A stretch of DNA of 42,377 bases from Rubrivivax sp. (GTDB taxonomy: Bacteria > Pseudomonadota > Gammaproteobacteria > Burkholderiales > Burkholderiaceae_C): the NCBI GenBank assembly GCA_021300575.1, contig JAJTDM010000067.1, forward strand, positions 1 to 42,377, given 5' to 3'. The notes under the pieces are model-generated. The model was given only the letters and a program-made list of their open reading frames with translations, was not told the DNA's origin and ran no database searches. Of this stretch, positions 8,460-20,826 are shown in pieces (within the stretch, counting starts at the first letter, position 1; each line of letters opens with the position of its first letter). The position numbers and the translations under genes were made by a program.

Positions 8460-9620
8460 TTATTTCACGGCCGCGACAATCTTGGTCGCGGCGTCGGCCA
8501 TGGTGTCGGCGCTGATGATGGGCAGGCCGGACTCGGCCAGCATCTTCTTGCCGATCTCCTCGTTCGTGCCCTTCATGCGCACCACCAGCGGCACCGTCAG
8601 GTTGACGGCCTTGCAGGCGGCCATCACGCCCTCGGCGATGGTGTCGCAGCGCATGATGCCGCCGAAGATGTTGACCAGGATGCCCTTGACCTTGGGGTTG
8701 GCCAGCATGATCTTGAAGGCCTCGGTGACCTTCTCGGCGGTGGCACCGCCGCCCACGTCCAGGAAATTGGCCGGCTCGCCGCCAAACAGCTTGATGGTGT
8801 CCATGGTGGCCATGGCCAGGCCGGCGCCGTTGACCAGGCAGCCGATGTTGCCGTCCAGGCTGATGTAGGAAAGGTCGAACTTGCTGGCCTCCACTTCCGC
8901 CGGGTCTTCCTCGTCCAGATCGCGGTAGGCCACGATCTCGGGGTGACGGAACAGGGCGTTGGAGTCGAAGTTGAACTTCGCGTCCAGCGCCTTGATGTTG
9001 CCGTTGCCTTCCAGGATCAGCGGGTTGATCTCTGCCAGGCTGGCGTCGGTGGCCATGTAGCAGGCGTAGAGCTTGCCGAGCACGTCCTTGGCCTGGGCCT
9101 GGCTGGCTGCGGGCACGCCGATGCCGTCGGCCAGTTGCTGGGCCTGCGCGTCGGTCATGCCTGCAAGCGGGTCCACGAAGACCTTGATGATCTTCTCGGG
9201 CGTGTGGTGGGCCACTTCCTCGATGTCCATGCCGCCCTCGGAGCTGGCCATGACGGCTACCTTCTGCGTGGCGCGGTCGGTCAGCGCGGCGACGTAGTAC
9301 TCCTTCTTGATGTCGGCCCCCTCTTCGATGAGCAGGCGGCGCACCTTCTGGCCCTCGGGGCCGGTCTGGTGCGTCTTGAGCTGCATGCCCAGGATCTGCC
9401 CGGCCAGCGTCTTGACCTCATCGATGGAGCGGGCGAGCTTGACGCCCCCGCCCTTGCCGCGTCCGCCGGCGTGGATCTGGGCCTTGACGACCCAGACGCT
9501 GCCGCCAAGCTTCTGTGCCGCCTCGACGGCTTCCTGCACCGTGAAGGCCGGAATGCCGCGCGGCACCGGCACACCGGCCTGGCGCAGCACTTCCTTGCCT
9601 TGGTATTCGTGGATCTTCAT
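8460..9620 (-). CDS. sucC: Succinyl-CoA synthetase beta subunit
   Basis: A 386-residue ATP-grasp subunit that binds the nucleotide and succinate. It begins [16 protein letters not shown] and has the ATP-grasp segment [14 protein letters not shown] and the C-terminal ligase part [10 protein letters not shown]. The start at 9620 is supported by AGGAGG just upstream; the frame is open for another 66 codons but without family similarity. Length matches the family (about 386-388). Confidence 0.98.
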   Translation of the reverse strand: MKIHEYQGKEVLRQAGVPVPRGIPAFTVQEAVEAAQKLGGSVWVVKAQIHAGGRGKGGGVKLARSIDEVKTLAGQILGMQLKTHQTGPEGQKVRRLLIEEGADIKKEYYVAALTDRATQKVAVMASSEGGMDIEEVAHHTPEKIIKVFVDPLAGMTDAQAQQLADGIGVPAASQAQAKDVLGKLYACYMATDASLAEINPLILEGNGNIKALDAKFNFDSNALFRHPEIVAYRDLDEEDPAEVEASKFDLSYISLDGNIGCLVNGAGLAMATMDTIKLFGGEPANFLDVGGGATAEKVTEAFKIMLANPKVKGILVNIFGGIMRCDTIAEGVMAACKAVNLTVPLVVRMKGTNEEIGKKMLAESGLPIISADTMADAATKIVAAVK

Positions 9621-9654
9621 GGGCCTCCTCGCACTTGCTCTTAGGGATGAAAAG

Positions 9655-10260
9655 TCAGGGCACAGCTTGCGCCGACGCTGCAGCGGCATTGTCAGCGCTG
9701 TTGTTGGCACCGGGCTGACGGTGCCAACGCGGGTAATGCAGGCGTACCACCTCGCCTTCGGTGCGCAGGGCATGGCAGCGGTCCAACTGGAAGGGCTGGG
9801 CGTCGCCCGGGCGGTCACCCCGGGTATTGATGGCCTCGCCCACCAGCCCTTGAATCACCGCGGTAGGCAGCACCTGGGCCAGCTCCGTCAGGTGGGTGCA
9901 GCCGCGCACGCCCGACAAACGCTCCAGCACGGCCTTGCGGAAGCCGCGGGCCAGGTTGAGCCCTGCCAGGCCGGCATAGGCGTCGCCATGTTCGCCGCAG
10001 TGGCCGGGGTAGGGCACCCAGTCCGACGAGGAGCCGGCCTGCAGGATATCCAGGCGGCTGTTGATCACCAGGCGCAGCAGCAGCTGGTGGATGGGGGTGC
10101 CGGCCGGGCGCACGCCGTCAACCATCTTCGCGTCACGCGTCTTGACGTCGATGAGCAGCGCATCCACCTCCCACAGGCCATCCTCGCGGCCATACACCTC
10201 CACGGTGAGGGTGCGCCGGTGCTTGAGCAGGCGCTGCGGCGAAGGGGGCGGAATCGGCAT
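9655..10260 (-). CDS. DUF2889 family protein
   Basis: A 201-residue protein with the DUF2889 pattern: an early [26 protein letters not shown] segment, then a middle part about handling a small domain, and a late [10 protein letters not shown]. The function is unknown. The start at 10260 (MPIPPPSP) is chosen by family resemblance; there is no clear Shine-Dalgarno. An in-frame upstream extension of 31 residues is low in plausibility. It lies between recX and sucC on the same strand. Confidence 0.8.
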   Translation of the reverse strand: MPIPPPSPQRLLKHRRTLTVEVYGREDGLWEVDALLIDVKTRDAKMVDGVRPAGTPIHQLLLRLVINSRLDILQAGSSSDWVPYPGHCGEHGDAYAGLAGLNLARGFRKAVLERLSGVRGCTHLTELAQVLPTAVIQGLVGEAINTRGDRPGDAQPFQLDRCHALRTEGEVVRLHYPRWHRQPGANNSADNAAAASAQAVP

Positions 10261-10354
10261 GGCAACCCGGGTGGACAGCCTGCCAATGTAGCATGCTGCA
10301 CTGCAGCAAAGATGCTGGCCTTCTGGGCCTACCCCGGGGCGGTGATCCGTCAAG

Positions 10355-10417
10355 CGCGCTAATCGCGCTAAGGGCCCTGAGCGCCCTCATCACCCTGAGC
10401 GCCCTGAGCGCGCTCAA
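10355..10417. repeat. Degenerate 9-bp tandem repeat, seven units
   Basis: Seven phased 9-mers related to CGCCCTGAG: CGCGCTAAT, CGCGCTAAG, GGCCCTGAG, CGCCCTCAT, CACCCTGAG, CGCCCTGAG, CGCGCTCAA. The array covers the gap before the DUF2889 gene and runs over the recX stop codon (10414-10416), so repeat changes could alter the last recX codons. Confidence 0.75.
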
Positions 10418-10986
10418 AGGGCTGGAAGGGGCTGGTCGCCGCCGTCGGCCTCCACTTCAGCCTCTGCACACCCCGCGCCACGGAGCACGGCACGGACGGT
10501 GTCGGCACTGAAGCCGCGTGCCGCCAGGAACCGTATTTGCCGCCCGCGCTCTGCCGCACTGGCGGGCAACTGGCCGAACTTGCGCGCCCAGACAGCCTGC
10601 GCGCGCTGCAGTTCGCTGTCGCGCAGGGCGGCGCGGGCCGGCTCATCGGCCGCCACGCCCAACTGCTGGAGTTCACGCTCGATGCGCAGGTTGCCGAAAC
10701 GTGCCGCACGCACGTGGATGCGCGATTCGATCAGGCGGGCGTCCGACAGATGGCCGGCGGCTTCCAGTTCGTCCAGCAGCTCGGGAATCTGCCGGGCGTC
10801 TGGCGCTCCAGGCCCTTGGGCGTTGGGCTTGGACGCAGCGTCTGGTGGCGCCAAGCCGCGCGCGGTTTCCAGAGCGCGTACCCAACGCAGCAACTTGTCA
10901 TGCAACTCCTTGCGAGAGTGCTCGCGCTGGGCCAGCCACATCAGGGCGCGTTGGCGCAGCGATGCGGGCGGACGCGGCGCGGGCAC
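10414..10986 (-). CDS. recX: RecX, regulator of RecA
   Basis: RecX binds RecA filaments and limits their growth. The protein has RecX three-helix repeats: RALMWLAQREHSRKELHDKL at the N-terminus, then ELEAAGHLSDARLIESRI, and RIERELQQLGV. A proline/alanine-rich insertion of about 30 residues sits after the first repeat. I chose the GTG at 10986, 13 bases after the recA stop and with GAGG about ten bases upstream, giving 190 residues. The frame stays open through the recA 3' end, but that part is antisense-like noise. The stop codon lies inside a 9-bp tandem repeat. Confidence 0.88.
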   Translation of the reverse strand: MPAPRPPASLRQRALMWLAQREHSRKELHDKLLRWVRALETARGLAPPDAASKPNAQGPGAPDARQIPELLDELEAAGHLSDARLIESRIHVRAARFGNLRIERELQQLGVAADEPARAALRDSELQRAQAVWARKFGQLPASAAERGRQIRFLAARGFSADTVRAVLRGAGCAEAEVEADGGDQPLPAL

Positions 10987-10999
10987 GGCGGCGTCAGCC

Positions 11000-12037
<1,038 letters not shown>

Positions 12038-12112
12038 TGCGAGCTCCTTGGTCTTTCGGGGGTGTCTTGGGGTGGCGGGGCGGGTGCTGGCCAGGGGCCT
12101 GCGAATGGAATC

Positions 12113-12140
12113 AGTATCGCAGAAACTGGATGTCTGTACA
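12113..12140 (-). promoter_or_regulatory. Predicted recA promoter
   Basis: On the minus strand a -10 like GATACT (12113-12118) lies 16 bases from a -35 like TGTACA (12135-12140). The -35 falls inside the LexA box, the usual repressor arrangement. The -35 matches the consensus at only four of six bases. Confidence 0.55.
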
Positions 12141-12141
12141 G
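12126..12141. promoter_or_regulatory. LexA (SOS) box upstream of recA
   Basis: CTGGATGTCTGTACAG (minus strand CTGTACAGACATCCAG) fits CTG-N10-CAG, the LexA site of beta- and gammaproteobacteria. It lies 88-104 bases upstream of the recA start and overlaps the predicted -35. Confidence 0.75.
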
Positions 12142-12426
12142 TGGTTTTGGCGGCCCACCACCCCCTCCTCGGGGTGACCCGCTTGGGGGGAGGGCCCGGG
12201 GCCTGCGCCCGCCGCCGGGGCTGCGGACTTGAGGAAAACGATGATGAAAACGCCTTTTGGTCCGCCCCTGCAGGCGAGAGAATGTCGCCAGGAAACGCAA
12301 TCCGGGAAACGCAACCCGGGATACGCAATCCGGGAAACACAGGCCGCACGGCCTGCCGCACCGCACCCGGATGTCAACAGCCGTGGTGGCCATCAGAAGC
12401 CGAACGGCGCCTTGAGGAGACGAGCC
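12142..12426. other. Divergent intergenic region between recA and the response regulator
   Basis: This stretch is the response-regulator side of the 389-base gap 12038-12426. It contains a very GC-rich segment with CCCCTCCTCGGGG and GGGGGGAGGGCCCGGGG (about 12163-12205), then the 14-bp tandem repeat. A ribosome site GAGGAG precedes the response regulator start. I see no gene in it. Confidence 0.5.
12296..12337. repeat. Three tandem 14-bp repeats upstream of the response regulator
   Basis: Units at 12296-12309, 12310-12323 and 12324-12337 are CGCAATCCGGGAAA, CGCAACCCGGGATA and CGCAATCCGGGAAA. The outer units are identical. A further partial match (CGCCAGGAAA) precedes them. They lie 90-130 bases before the response regulator start. 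Confidence 0.85.
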
Positions 12427-13098
12427 ATGCGGATTCTGATCGCCGAGGATGACCAGGTGCTGGCTGACGGCCTGCTGCGCTCGCTGCGCGCCGCCGGCTA
12501 TGCCGTGGACCAGGTGGCCAGCGGCACCGAGGCCGACGCGGCGCTGGCGTCCCACGAATTCGATCTGCTCATCCTGGACCTGGGCCTGCCGAAGATGAAC
12601 GGCCTGGACGTGCTCAAGCGCATGCGCGCACGTGGCAACACCTGCCCGGTGCTCATCCTCACGGCCGCCGACAGCGTGGACCAGCGCGTGCGCGGCCTGG
12701 ACTTGGGCGCCGACGACTACATGGCCAAGCCCTTCTCGCTGCAGGAACTCGAGGCACGCGTGCGGGCGCTGACCCGCCGCGGCCTGGGCACGGCCTCGGC
12801 GCTGATCAAGCACGGCCCCCTGAGCTTCGATGCCACCGGGCGGGTGGTCTACTTCGACGACAAGATGATCGAGCTCTCGGCCCGCGAGCTGAGCCTGCTG
12901 GAGGTGCTGCTGCAGCGCGCCGGCCGTCTGGTCAGCAAGGACCAGCTCGTCGAGCGCCTGTGCGAGTGGGGCGAGGAAGTCTCCACCAACGCCATCGAGG
13001 TCTACATCCACCGCCTGCGCAAGAAGATCGAGCAGGGGCCCGTGCGCATTGCTACCGTGCGTGGGCTGGGCTACTGCCTGGAGAAGATTCCCGGGTGA
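12427..13098 (+). CDS. OmpR-family response regulator, TctD/QseB type
   Basis: A 223-residue two-component regulator. The receiver domain has the acidic pair EDD at 7-9, phosphoacceptor D51, T79 and K101. The C-terminal winged-helix DNA-binding domain ends RLRKKIEQGPVRIATVRGLGYCLE. The ATG at 12427 has GAGGAG upstream. The sensor kinase follows 67 bases later. The similarity to TctD suggests control of carboxylate uptake, but no transporter gene is next to it, so the stimulus is unknown. Confidence 0.93.
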   Translation: MRILIAEDDQVLADGLLRSLRAAGYAVDQVASGTEADAALASHEFDLLILDLGLPKMNGLDVLKRMRARGNTCPVLILTAADSVDQRVRGLDLGADDYMAKPFSLQELEARVRALTRRGLGTASALIKHGPLSFDATGRVVYFDDKMIELSARELSLLEVLLQRAGRLVSKDQLVERLCEWGEEVSTNAIEVYIHRLRKKIEQGPVRIATVRGLGYCLEKIPG

Positions 13099-13165
13099 GC
13101 CTGCATCGCCCGGGCGGCTGCAAGCCTGCCGCGTCCGTAACCTGAGCAGGAACGGCGGCACCGTC

Positions 13166-14644
13166 ATGGCAAGCCGGAAAGAGCAACGCTCGCTCTTCGG
13201 CGAGATCCTGGACTGGATGCTCGCGCCGCTGCTGCTGCTGTGGCCCATGAGCCTGGGCCTGACGGGCATCGTGGCGCAGGAGATCGCCAACCGGCCCTAC
13301 GACCGCGATCTGGGGGAGTCGGCCCGCCTGCTGGCCAGGCAGGTGCAGATCATCCCGGGCCGTAACGCCAACGATCTGCCCATGGTGTCGGTGCAGGCCG
13401 CGCGCGCCCTGGATCTGCTGCGGCTTGACGACACCGACAAGGTCTACTTCCAGGTGCTGGGCGCGCGCGGCGAGTTCATCGCGGGCGACCGGGACCTGCC
13501 GGTGCCCGAGGGCCCGCTGCCCGAGCCGGGCGAGGTCGCCTACCGAGACGATCAGATGCAGGACGAACCCGTGCGTGTGGCCGCGCTGGTGCTGCCCATC
13601 CCCGGCACGCAAGAAGAGCGCGGCGTGCTGCTGCAGTACGCCGAGACGCTGGGCAAGCGTTCGCGCCTGACCACCGAGATCATCAAGGGCGTCATCCTGC
13701 CGCAGTTCGTCATCCTGCCGCTGGCCGTGCTGCTGGTGTGGCTGGCGCTGGCCAAGGGCATACGCCCGCTGAACGAACTGCAGCAGCGCATCCGCCAGCG
13801 CGAGAGTGGCGACCTGAGCCCCATCGACGGCCGTGAAGCCCCCGAAGAGGTCGCGCCCCTGGTGGCGTCCATCAACGATCTGCTGCAGCGCCTGGACCAG
13901 TCTCTGTCGATGCAGAAGCACTTCCTGGCCGACGCTGCGCACCAGCTCAAGACGCCGCTGGCGGGGCTGCGCATGCAGGCCGAGCTGGCGGGGCGCGAGA
14001 TCGACGCCGGCCAGCGCGACCCGCAGGCGCTGAAGGCGGCGCTGCACCAGATCTCGCTGTCCAGCCAGCGGGCGGCTCACTCGGTCAACCAGTTGCTGGC
14101 CATGGCGCGCGCGGAGGACCAGCAGCAGGCCCTGCGCACCCAGCCGGTGGACGTGGCGGAGGTGGTGCAGGAGGCCATGCGGGACCTGTTCACCAAGGCG
14201 CAGGACAAGGGCATCGACATCGGCTACGAGGGTGCCGACCCCGGACCGTCCACGGTGCTGGAAGGCCAGCCCGTGCTGCTGGGCGAACTGGTGCGCAACC
14301 TGCTGGACAACGCGCTGCAGTACACGCCTGCGGGCGGCACCGTCACGGCCCGGGTGCTGCCCGACCCCTTCGGCCAGGTGCTGGTATTGCAGGTGGAGGA
14401 TTCCGGCCCGGGCATCGCGGAGGCCGAGCGGGACCTGATCTTCCAGCCCTTCTACCGCGCCCTGGGCACGGGCGTGGACGGCACCGGGCTCGGGCTGGCC
14501 ATCGTGCAGGAAATCGTCAAGGGACACGAGGCCGAGATTTCGGTGGGGGCGGCGCACCCCCGGCCCGCCCTCCCCGGCCAGGGTCAGGGGGCGTTGTTCA
14601 CCGTGCGCTTCCCGCTGCGGCGCACGGATCAGGACGCGGCCTGA
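13166..14644 (+). CDS. Sensor histidine kinase, TctE type
   Basis: A 492-residue membrane kinase. A helix near 18-38 and another near 176-197 flank a periplasmic sensor of about 140 residues resembling the TctE N-terminal (2CSK_N) domain. A HAMP-like linker leads to the H-box HFLADAAHQLKTPLAGLR with phospho-His near 259. The ATPase part has the N box NLLDNALQYTPAGG, DSGPGIA and GTGLGLAIV. It should phosphorylate the response regulator encoded just upstream. The start at 13166 is the ATG that begins the conserved N-terminus. Confidence 0.93.
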   Translation: MASRKEQRSLFGEILDWMLAPLLLLWPMSLGLTGIVAQEIANRPYDRDLGESARLLARQVQIIPGRNANDLPMVSVQAARALDLLRLDDTDKVYFQVLGARGEFIAGDRDLPVPEGPLPEPGEVAYRDDQMQDEPVRVAALVLPIPGTQEERGVLLQYAETLGKRSRLTTEIIKGVILPQFVILPLAVLLVWLALAKGIRPLNELQQRIRQRESGDLSPIDGREAPEEVAPLVASINDLLQRLDQSLSMQKHFLADAAHQLKTPLAGLRMQAELAGREIDAGQRDPQALKAALHQISLSSQRAAHSVNQLLAMARAEDQQQALRTQPVDVAEVVQEAMRDLFTKAQDKGIDIGYEGADPGPSTVLEGQPVLLGELVRNLLDNALQYTPAGGTVTARVLPDPFGQVLVLQVEDSGPGIAEAERDLIFQPFYRALGTGVDGTGLGLAIVQEIVKGHEAEISVGAAHPRPALPGQGQGALFTVRFPLRRTDQDAA

Positions 14645-14666
14645 GCAGCCGCCGCAGGACGGCTGC
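14645..14666. terminator. Hairpin between the sensor kinase and rodA
   Basis: A 7-bp stem, GCAGCCG with CGGCTGC, and an 8-base loop begin right after the sensor kinase stop in the 37-base gap between convergent genes. There is no T-run. It may end both transcripts. Confidence 0.4.
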
Positions 14667-14681
14667 TGCGAAGACGCCGCC

Positions 14682-15851
14682 TCAACTGGGCATCAGGCGG
14701 CGGCTGCGTGCCACCGACATCAGGATGCCCAGGCCCAGACCGAGCGTCACCATGGCGGTGCCGCCGTAGCTGATGAACGGCAAGGGCACGCCCACCACCG
14801 GCAGGATGCCACTGACCATGCCCATGTTCACGAAGGCGTAGGTGAACAGGCTCAGCGTGATGGAGCCGGCCAGAAGGCGTGAGAAAACCGTGGGCGCCTC
14901 GGCCGCGATGGTCAGGCCACGCAGGATCAGGAAGCCGAAGCCCGCCATCAGCACCAGCACGCCCGCCAGGCCGAACTCCTCGCACAGGGCGGCGAAGATG
15001 AAGTCGGTGGTGCGCTCGGGGATGAATTCCAGGTGGGTCTGCGTGCCCTGCATGAAGCCCTTGCCCGTCAGGCCCCCGGAGCCGATGGCGATCATGCCCT
15101 GGATGATGTGGAAGCCCTTGCCCAGGGGGTCCTTGGTCGGGTCCAGCAGGGTGCACACCCGGTTCTGCTGGTACTCGTGCAGCACGGGCCAGCGCACGCC
15201 TTCCGCACAGATCATCGGCTCGCTCCACACCAGGGCTGCAATGCCCACCAGGCCCGCCACCAGAAACGGCACGATCAGGCGCCAGCTCAGGCCCGCGAAG
15301 AAGATCACGTAGAACCCGGCCGCCAGGATCAGCAGCGAGGTGCCCAGGTCAGGCTGCTTCATCACCAGCAGCACCGGCACCATCAGCAGCGCGCCCGCCA
15401 CCAGGAAGTCCGGCACCCGCAGTTGCCCCTCGCGCCGCTGGAACCACCAGGCCAGCACCATGGGCGTGGCGATCTTCAGGATCTCGCTGGGCTGGATCAC
15501 CATGCCCACGTTGAGCCAGCCCACGTTGAGCCAGCGGGTGGCCCCTTTCTTGGTGATGCCGAACAGCGCCGTGGCCACCAGCAGCGCCACGCCCACCGCG
15601 TACAACGGCACGGCCAGGGCCATCAGGCGCTGGGGCGGCACCTGGGCCACGACGAACATCACCGCCAGGGCGATGAGCATGTTGCGGCCATGGTCGACGA
15701 AGCGTGTGCCGTGGTCGAAGCCGGCCGAGTACATGGTGACCAGGCCGATGGCGGCCAGGAGGGCGATGGCCAGCGCCAGCGGCCCGTCAAACCCGCTGAC
15801 CACGGGCTGCAGCCGCTTCCACAGCGGGGGGCGCTGGACGACGGCGTTCAT
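14682..15851 (-). CDS. rodA: Peptidoglycan glycosyltransferase RodA (SEDS family)
   Basis: RodA polymerises lipid II for side-wall growth with the transpeptidase PBP2. The 389-residue protein has about ten membrane helices and the SEDS signatures GATRWLNVG, IQPSEILK and the late GGTAM near SYGG. It overlaps the mrdA stop by 4 bases (ATGA). It is unusual in carrying WLNVGWLNVG where the family has one WLNVG; a perfect 15-bp DNA duplication causes this. The frame is preserved and the rest looks intact. Confidence 0.95.
   Translation of the reverse strand: MNAVVQRPPLWKRLQPVVSGFDGPLALAIALLAAIGLVTMYSAGFDHGTRFVDHGRNMLIALAVMFVVAQVPPQRLMALAVPLYAVGVALLVATALFGITKKGATRWLNVGWLNVGMVIQPSEILKIATPMVLAWWFQRREGQLRVPDFLVAGALLMVPVLLVMKQPDLGTSLLILAAGFYVIFFAGLSWRLIVPFLVAGLVGIAALVWSEPMICAEGVRWPVLHEYQQNRVCTLLDPTKDPLGKGFHIIQGMIAIGSGGLTGKGFMQGTQTHLEFIPERTTDFIFAALCEEFGLAGVLVLMAGFGFLILRGLTIAAEAPTVFSRLLAGSITLSLFTYAFVNMGMVSGILPVVGVPLPFISYGGTAMVTLGLGLGILMSVARSRRLMPS
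15506..15535. repeat. Perfect 15-bp tandem duplication inside rodA
   Basis: CCACGTTGAGCCAGC occurs twice in a row, at 15506-15520 and 15521-15535. It adds five residues (WLNVG) to a conserved loop next to IQPSEI of RodA. Confidence 0.95.
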
Positions 15852-17833
15852 GGCGCCGGGCCCCCGTTCGATCCCCCGACCGCTGCAGATCCCGGCAAGG
15901 GCAGGTCGGCCGCCCGCCGGGGCGTGCCCATCGGTGCGGCCGAGCGGCCCTCCCGCGTGGCGGCCAGGTCTTCCTCGCTGGGGTACTGGCCCAGCAGCAG
16001 GTAGTCGAAGACGCGGCGCGCGATGGGCGCGGCGGCCTCGGCGCCGAAGCCGGCGTTCTCCACCACCACCGCCAGCACCACGGTGGGCGCGTCGATGGGG
16101 GCGGCGGCGATGTAGAGCGAATGGTCGCGCTTGTGCTCTTCCAGCTTGGCGGCGTTGTACTTCTCGTTCTGCCGGATGCCCACGGCCTGGGCCGTGCCGG
16201 TCTTGCCGCCGCTGGTGTACGGCGCACCGGCAAACACCCGAGTGGAGGTGCCCTCCACCGTCACCCCGTACAGCGCCTTGCGAACGGCCTCCACATGCTC
16301 GGGCTTCAGGGACAGGGGCTCCAGCGCCTCGCGCGGCACCGTGCGGCGCTCGCGGGTGACGGGGTCCTCCACCTCGCGCACCAGCCGGGGCTGGAAGCGA
16401 TGGCCGCCGCTGACCAGCGTGGCCGTGGCGTTGGCCAGCTGCAGCATGGTGAAGTTGTTGTAGCCCTGGCCGATGCCCAGCGAAATGGTTTCGCCGGCAT
16501 ACCAGCGCTGCTGCTCCGGGCGCTTGTAGTAGTGCCGCTTCCAGGCGGTGGACGGCAGCACGCCCGTCACCTCGTTCTCCAGGTCGATGCCGGTGCGCTG
16601 GCCGAAGCCGTAGGGCGACAGCAGTTCGTGCATCAGGTCCACACCCATCTCGTTGGCCAGGGAGTAGTAGTAGACGTTGCTGGACTTGACGATGGAGCGG
16701 TGCAGGTCCACCGGCCCCAGCCCCTTGTCGCCATGGCTGCGAAAGACGTGGTTGCCGAACTGGAAGGTGCCGCCGTCCTGCACGATCTGGCTGGCGCTGC
16801 GCTTGCCCGAGGTCAGCGCGGCCATGGCCATGAAGGGCTTGAACGTCGAGCCCGGCGGGTAGGTGCCGCGCAGGGCCCGGTTCAGCAGCGGCTTGTCGAT
16901 GGACTCGTTGAGCTCGCGCCAGCTGTCGACGTCAATGCCGTCGACGAACAGGTTGGGGTCGAAGGTGGGCTTGCTGACGAAGGCCAGCACCTCGCCGCTG
17001 CGCGGGTCCAGCGCCACCAGCGCGCCGCGCCGGCTGCCGAACATGTCCTCCACCAGCGCCTGCAGGCGGATGTCCACTGACAGCGTGAGCCGGTCGCCAG
17101 GCGTGGGCGCGTGGCTCTTGAGGCGTCGCACCGCGCGGCCGCCCGCGCTCGTCTCCACCTCCTCGAAGCCGGTGGTGCCGTGCAGTTCGGCCTCGTAGCG
17201 CTGCTCCAGGCCCAGCTTGCCGATGTACTCGGTGCCGCGGTAGTTGGCCACGCGCTCGTCGGGCCAGTCGTCCATGGCCGCCTTTTCAGCCTGGTTGATG
17301 CGGCCAATGTAGCCCAGCAGGTGGCTGCCGGTCTCGCCCAGCGGGTAGTGGCGGAACAGGCGGGCCTTGATCTCCACCCCCGGAAAGCGGAAGCGCTGGG
17401 CCATGAAACGCGCCACCTCGGCATCACTCAGCTTGGTGCGGATGGGCAACGACTCCGCGCCCTTCATCTCCTCCTGCAGCCGCTTGAACCGGCGCCGGTC
17501 GCGCGCCGTGATCTCCACCACCTGGGACAGCTCTTCGATCAGCGCCTCCAGGTCGGCGTTGCGGCGCGGCGCCACCTCCAGCGTGTAGGCGGAGTAATTG
17601 GACGCCAGCACCACGCCGTTGCGGTCCACGATGAGCCCGCGGTTGGGCACCACGGGCACGACGGCGATGCGGTTGGCTTCGGCCTGCAGCGTCAGCTCGT
17701 CATGGCGAAACACCTGCAGCCACACCAGCCGAGCGCCCAGCAGCGCAAAGCACAGCAGCACGAACGCGCCGGCGGCGATGAGCCGCCCGCGGAAGTGGTG
17801 CAGGTCGCGCTCGAGGTTGCGGATCTCGGCCAT
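15848..17833 (-). CDS. mrdA: Penicillin-binding protein 2, peptidoglycan transpeptidase
   Basis: A 661-residue class B penicillin-binding protein for elongation. One N-terminal membrane helix (about 18-40) is followed by the dimerisation/pedestal region. The transpeptidase domain has STFK with catalytic Ser at 329, then SSN (in KSSNVYYY) and KTGT (in SGGKTGTAQ). It works with RodA, whose gene overlaps it by 4 bases, and with MreC, which activates it. Length is normal and mreD ends 16 bases upstream. Confidence 0.97.
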   Translation of the reverse strand: MAEIRNLERDLHHFRGRLIAAGAFVLLCFALLGARLVWLQVFRHDELTLQAEANRIAVVPVVPNRGLIVDRNGVVLASNYSAYTLEVAPRRNADLEALIEELSQVVEITARDRRRFKRLQEEMKGAESLPIRTKLSDAEVARFMAQRFRFPGVEIKARLFRHYPLGETGSHLLGYIGRINQAEKAAMDDWPDERVANYRGTEYIGKLGLEQRYEAELHGTTGFEEVETSAGGRAVRRLKSHAPTPGDRLTLSVDIRLQALVEDMFGSRRGALVALDPRSGEVLAFVSKPTFDPNLFVDGIDVDSWRELNESIDKPLLNRALRGTYPPGSTFKPFMAMAALTSGKRSASQIVQDGGTFQFGNHVFRSHGDKGLGPVDLHRSIVKSSNVYYYSLANEMGVDLMHELLSPYGFGQRTGIDLENEVTGVLPSTAWKRHYYKRPEQQRWYAGETISLGIGQGYNNFTMLQLANATATLVSGGHRFQPRLVREVEDPVTRERRTVPREALEPLSLKPEHVEAVRKALYGVTVEGTSTRVFAGAPYTSGGKTGTAQAVGIRQNEKYNAAKLEEHKRDHSLYIAAAPIDAPTVVLAVVVENAGFGAEAAAPIARRVFDYLLLGQYPSEEDLAATREGRSAAPMGTPRRAADLPLPGSAAVGGSNGGPAP

Positions 17834-17849
17834 GGCGTCGCAGCAACTC

Positions 17850-18367
17850 CTACAGCGGCCGGTGCTTGTCCGGGTCAGGCGGACGGCGCTGCGGCGCCAG
17901 CAGGCACCAGGTGGCCAGCGGCCACAGCAAGGCGTCCAGCAAGGGGGAGAAGATCAGCGTCCAGCCCGGGAACATCCCGCCCACGGCCATGCGCACGCCC
18001 AGCGACACCAGGGTGGCCATCACGAACAAGGGCAGCACCTGCAGCGTCTGCTCGGCCAGGCCGAACCAGGCCAGGCGGCGGTGCACCGTGATGGCGGCGT
18101 AACTCAGCAGCGTGTAGGCCAGGGCGTGCTGGCCCAGCAACGCGGCCTCGTGCACATCCATCAGCAGCCCGAACAGGAAGGACAGCCCCACGCTCACCCG
18201 GCGGGGCTGGTGCACGTTCCAGAACACCAGCACCACGGCCAGCAGGTCCGGCGCTGCCGGGTGCCGGCTCAGGGGCAACAGGTTGAAGGCCAACGCCACC
18301 GCCAGCGACAGCGCGATGAACAAGGGGTTGACCGGCAGCAGCAGCTGGTCGGCGCCGCGCGGCATGA

Positions 18368-18371
<4 letters not shown>
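17850..18371 (-). CDS. mreD: Rod shape-determining protein MreD
   Basis: A 173-residue, mostly hydrophobic protein with five or six membrane segments. It begins MIMPRGADQLLLPVNPLFI and has the family segment FLFGLLMDVHEAALLGQHAL. It is part of the elongation complex with MreC and RodA/PBP2. It overlaps the mreC stop by 4 bases, so translation is probably coupled. Confidence 0.95.
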
Positions 18372-20526
<2,155 letters not shown>

Positions 20527-20826
20527 ATGGCCCTCACACCCCAGGACGTCCAGCGCATCGCGCATCTGGCGCGCCTTGAACTCCCCGAGGCCGAGCAGGC
20601 CACCCTGCTCGGCCAGCTCAACGGCTTCTTCCGCATCGTCGAAGCCATGAGTGCCGTCAACACCAGCGGTGTGGAGCCCCTGTACACGCCTTTGTCGGCG
20701 GTGCAGGACGTCACACTGCGCCTGCGAGAAGACGCGGTGACGGAAGCCGACGAGCGCGAGCGCAACCAGCGCAGCGCCCCGGCGGTGCAGGACGGCCTGT
20801 TCCTCGTGCCCAAGGTGATCGAATGA
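20527..20826 (+). CDS. gatC: Aspartyl/glutamyl-tRNA amidotransferase subunit C
   Basis: A 99-residue subunit of GatCAB, which converts Glu-tRNA(Gln) or Asp-tRNA(Asn) to the amide forms. It begins [19 protein letters not shown] and contains the family helix pattern and LREDAVTE. It overlaps gatA by 4 bases (ATGA). Length is normal. Confidence 0.97.
   Translation: MALTPQDVQRIAHLARLELPEAEQATLLGQLNGFFRIVEAMSAVNTSGVEPLYTPLSAVQDVTLRLREDAVTEADERERNQRSAPAVQDGLFLVPKVIE

Noticed and set aside
12038..12361. N-terminal extension of RecA
   Set aside because: The extra 108 residues lack similarity to RecA and cover the LexA box and repeats; the ATG at 12037 has a good Shine-Dalgarno.
13052..14557. Minus-strand open frame of 501 codons
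   Set aside because: Antisense to the sensor kinase gene.
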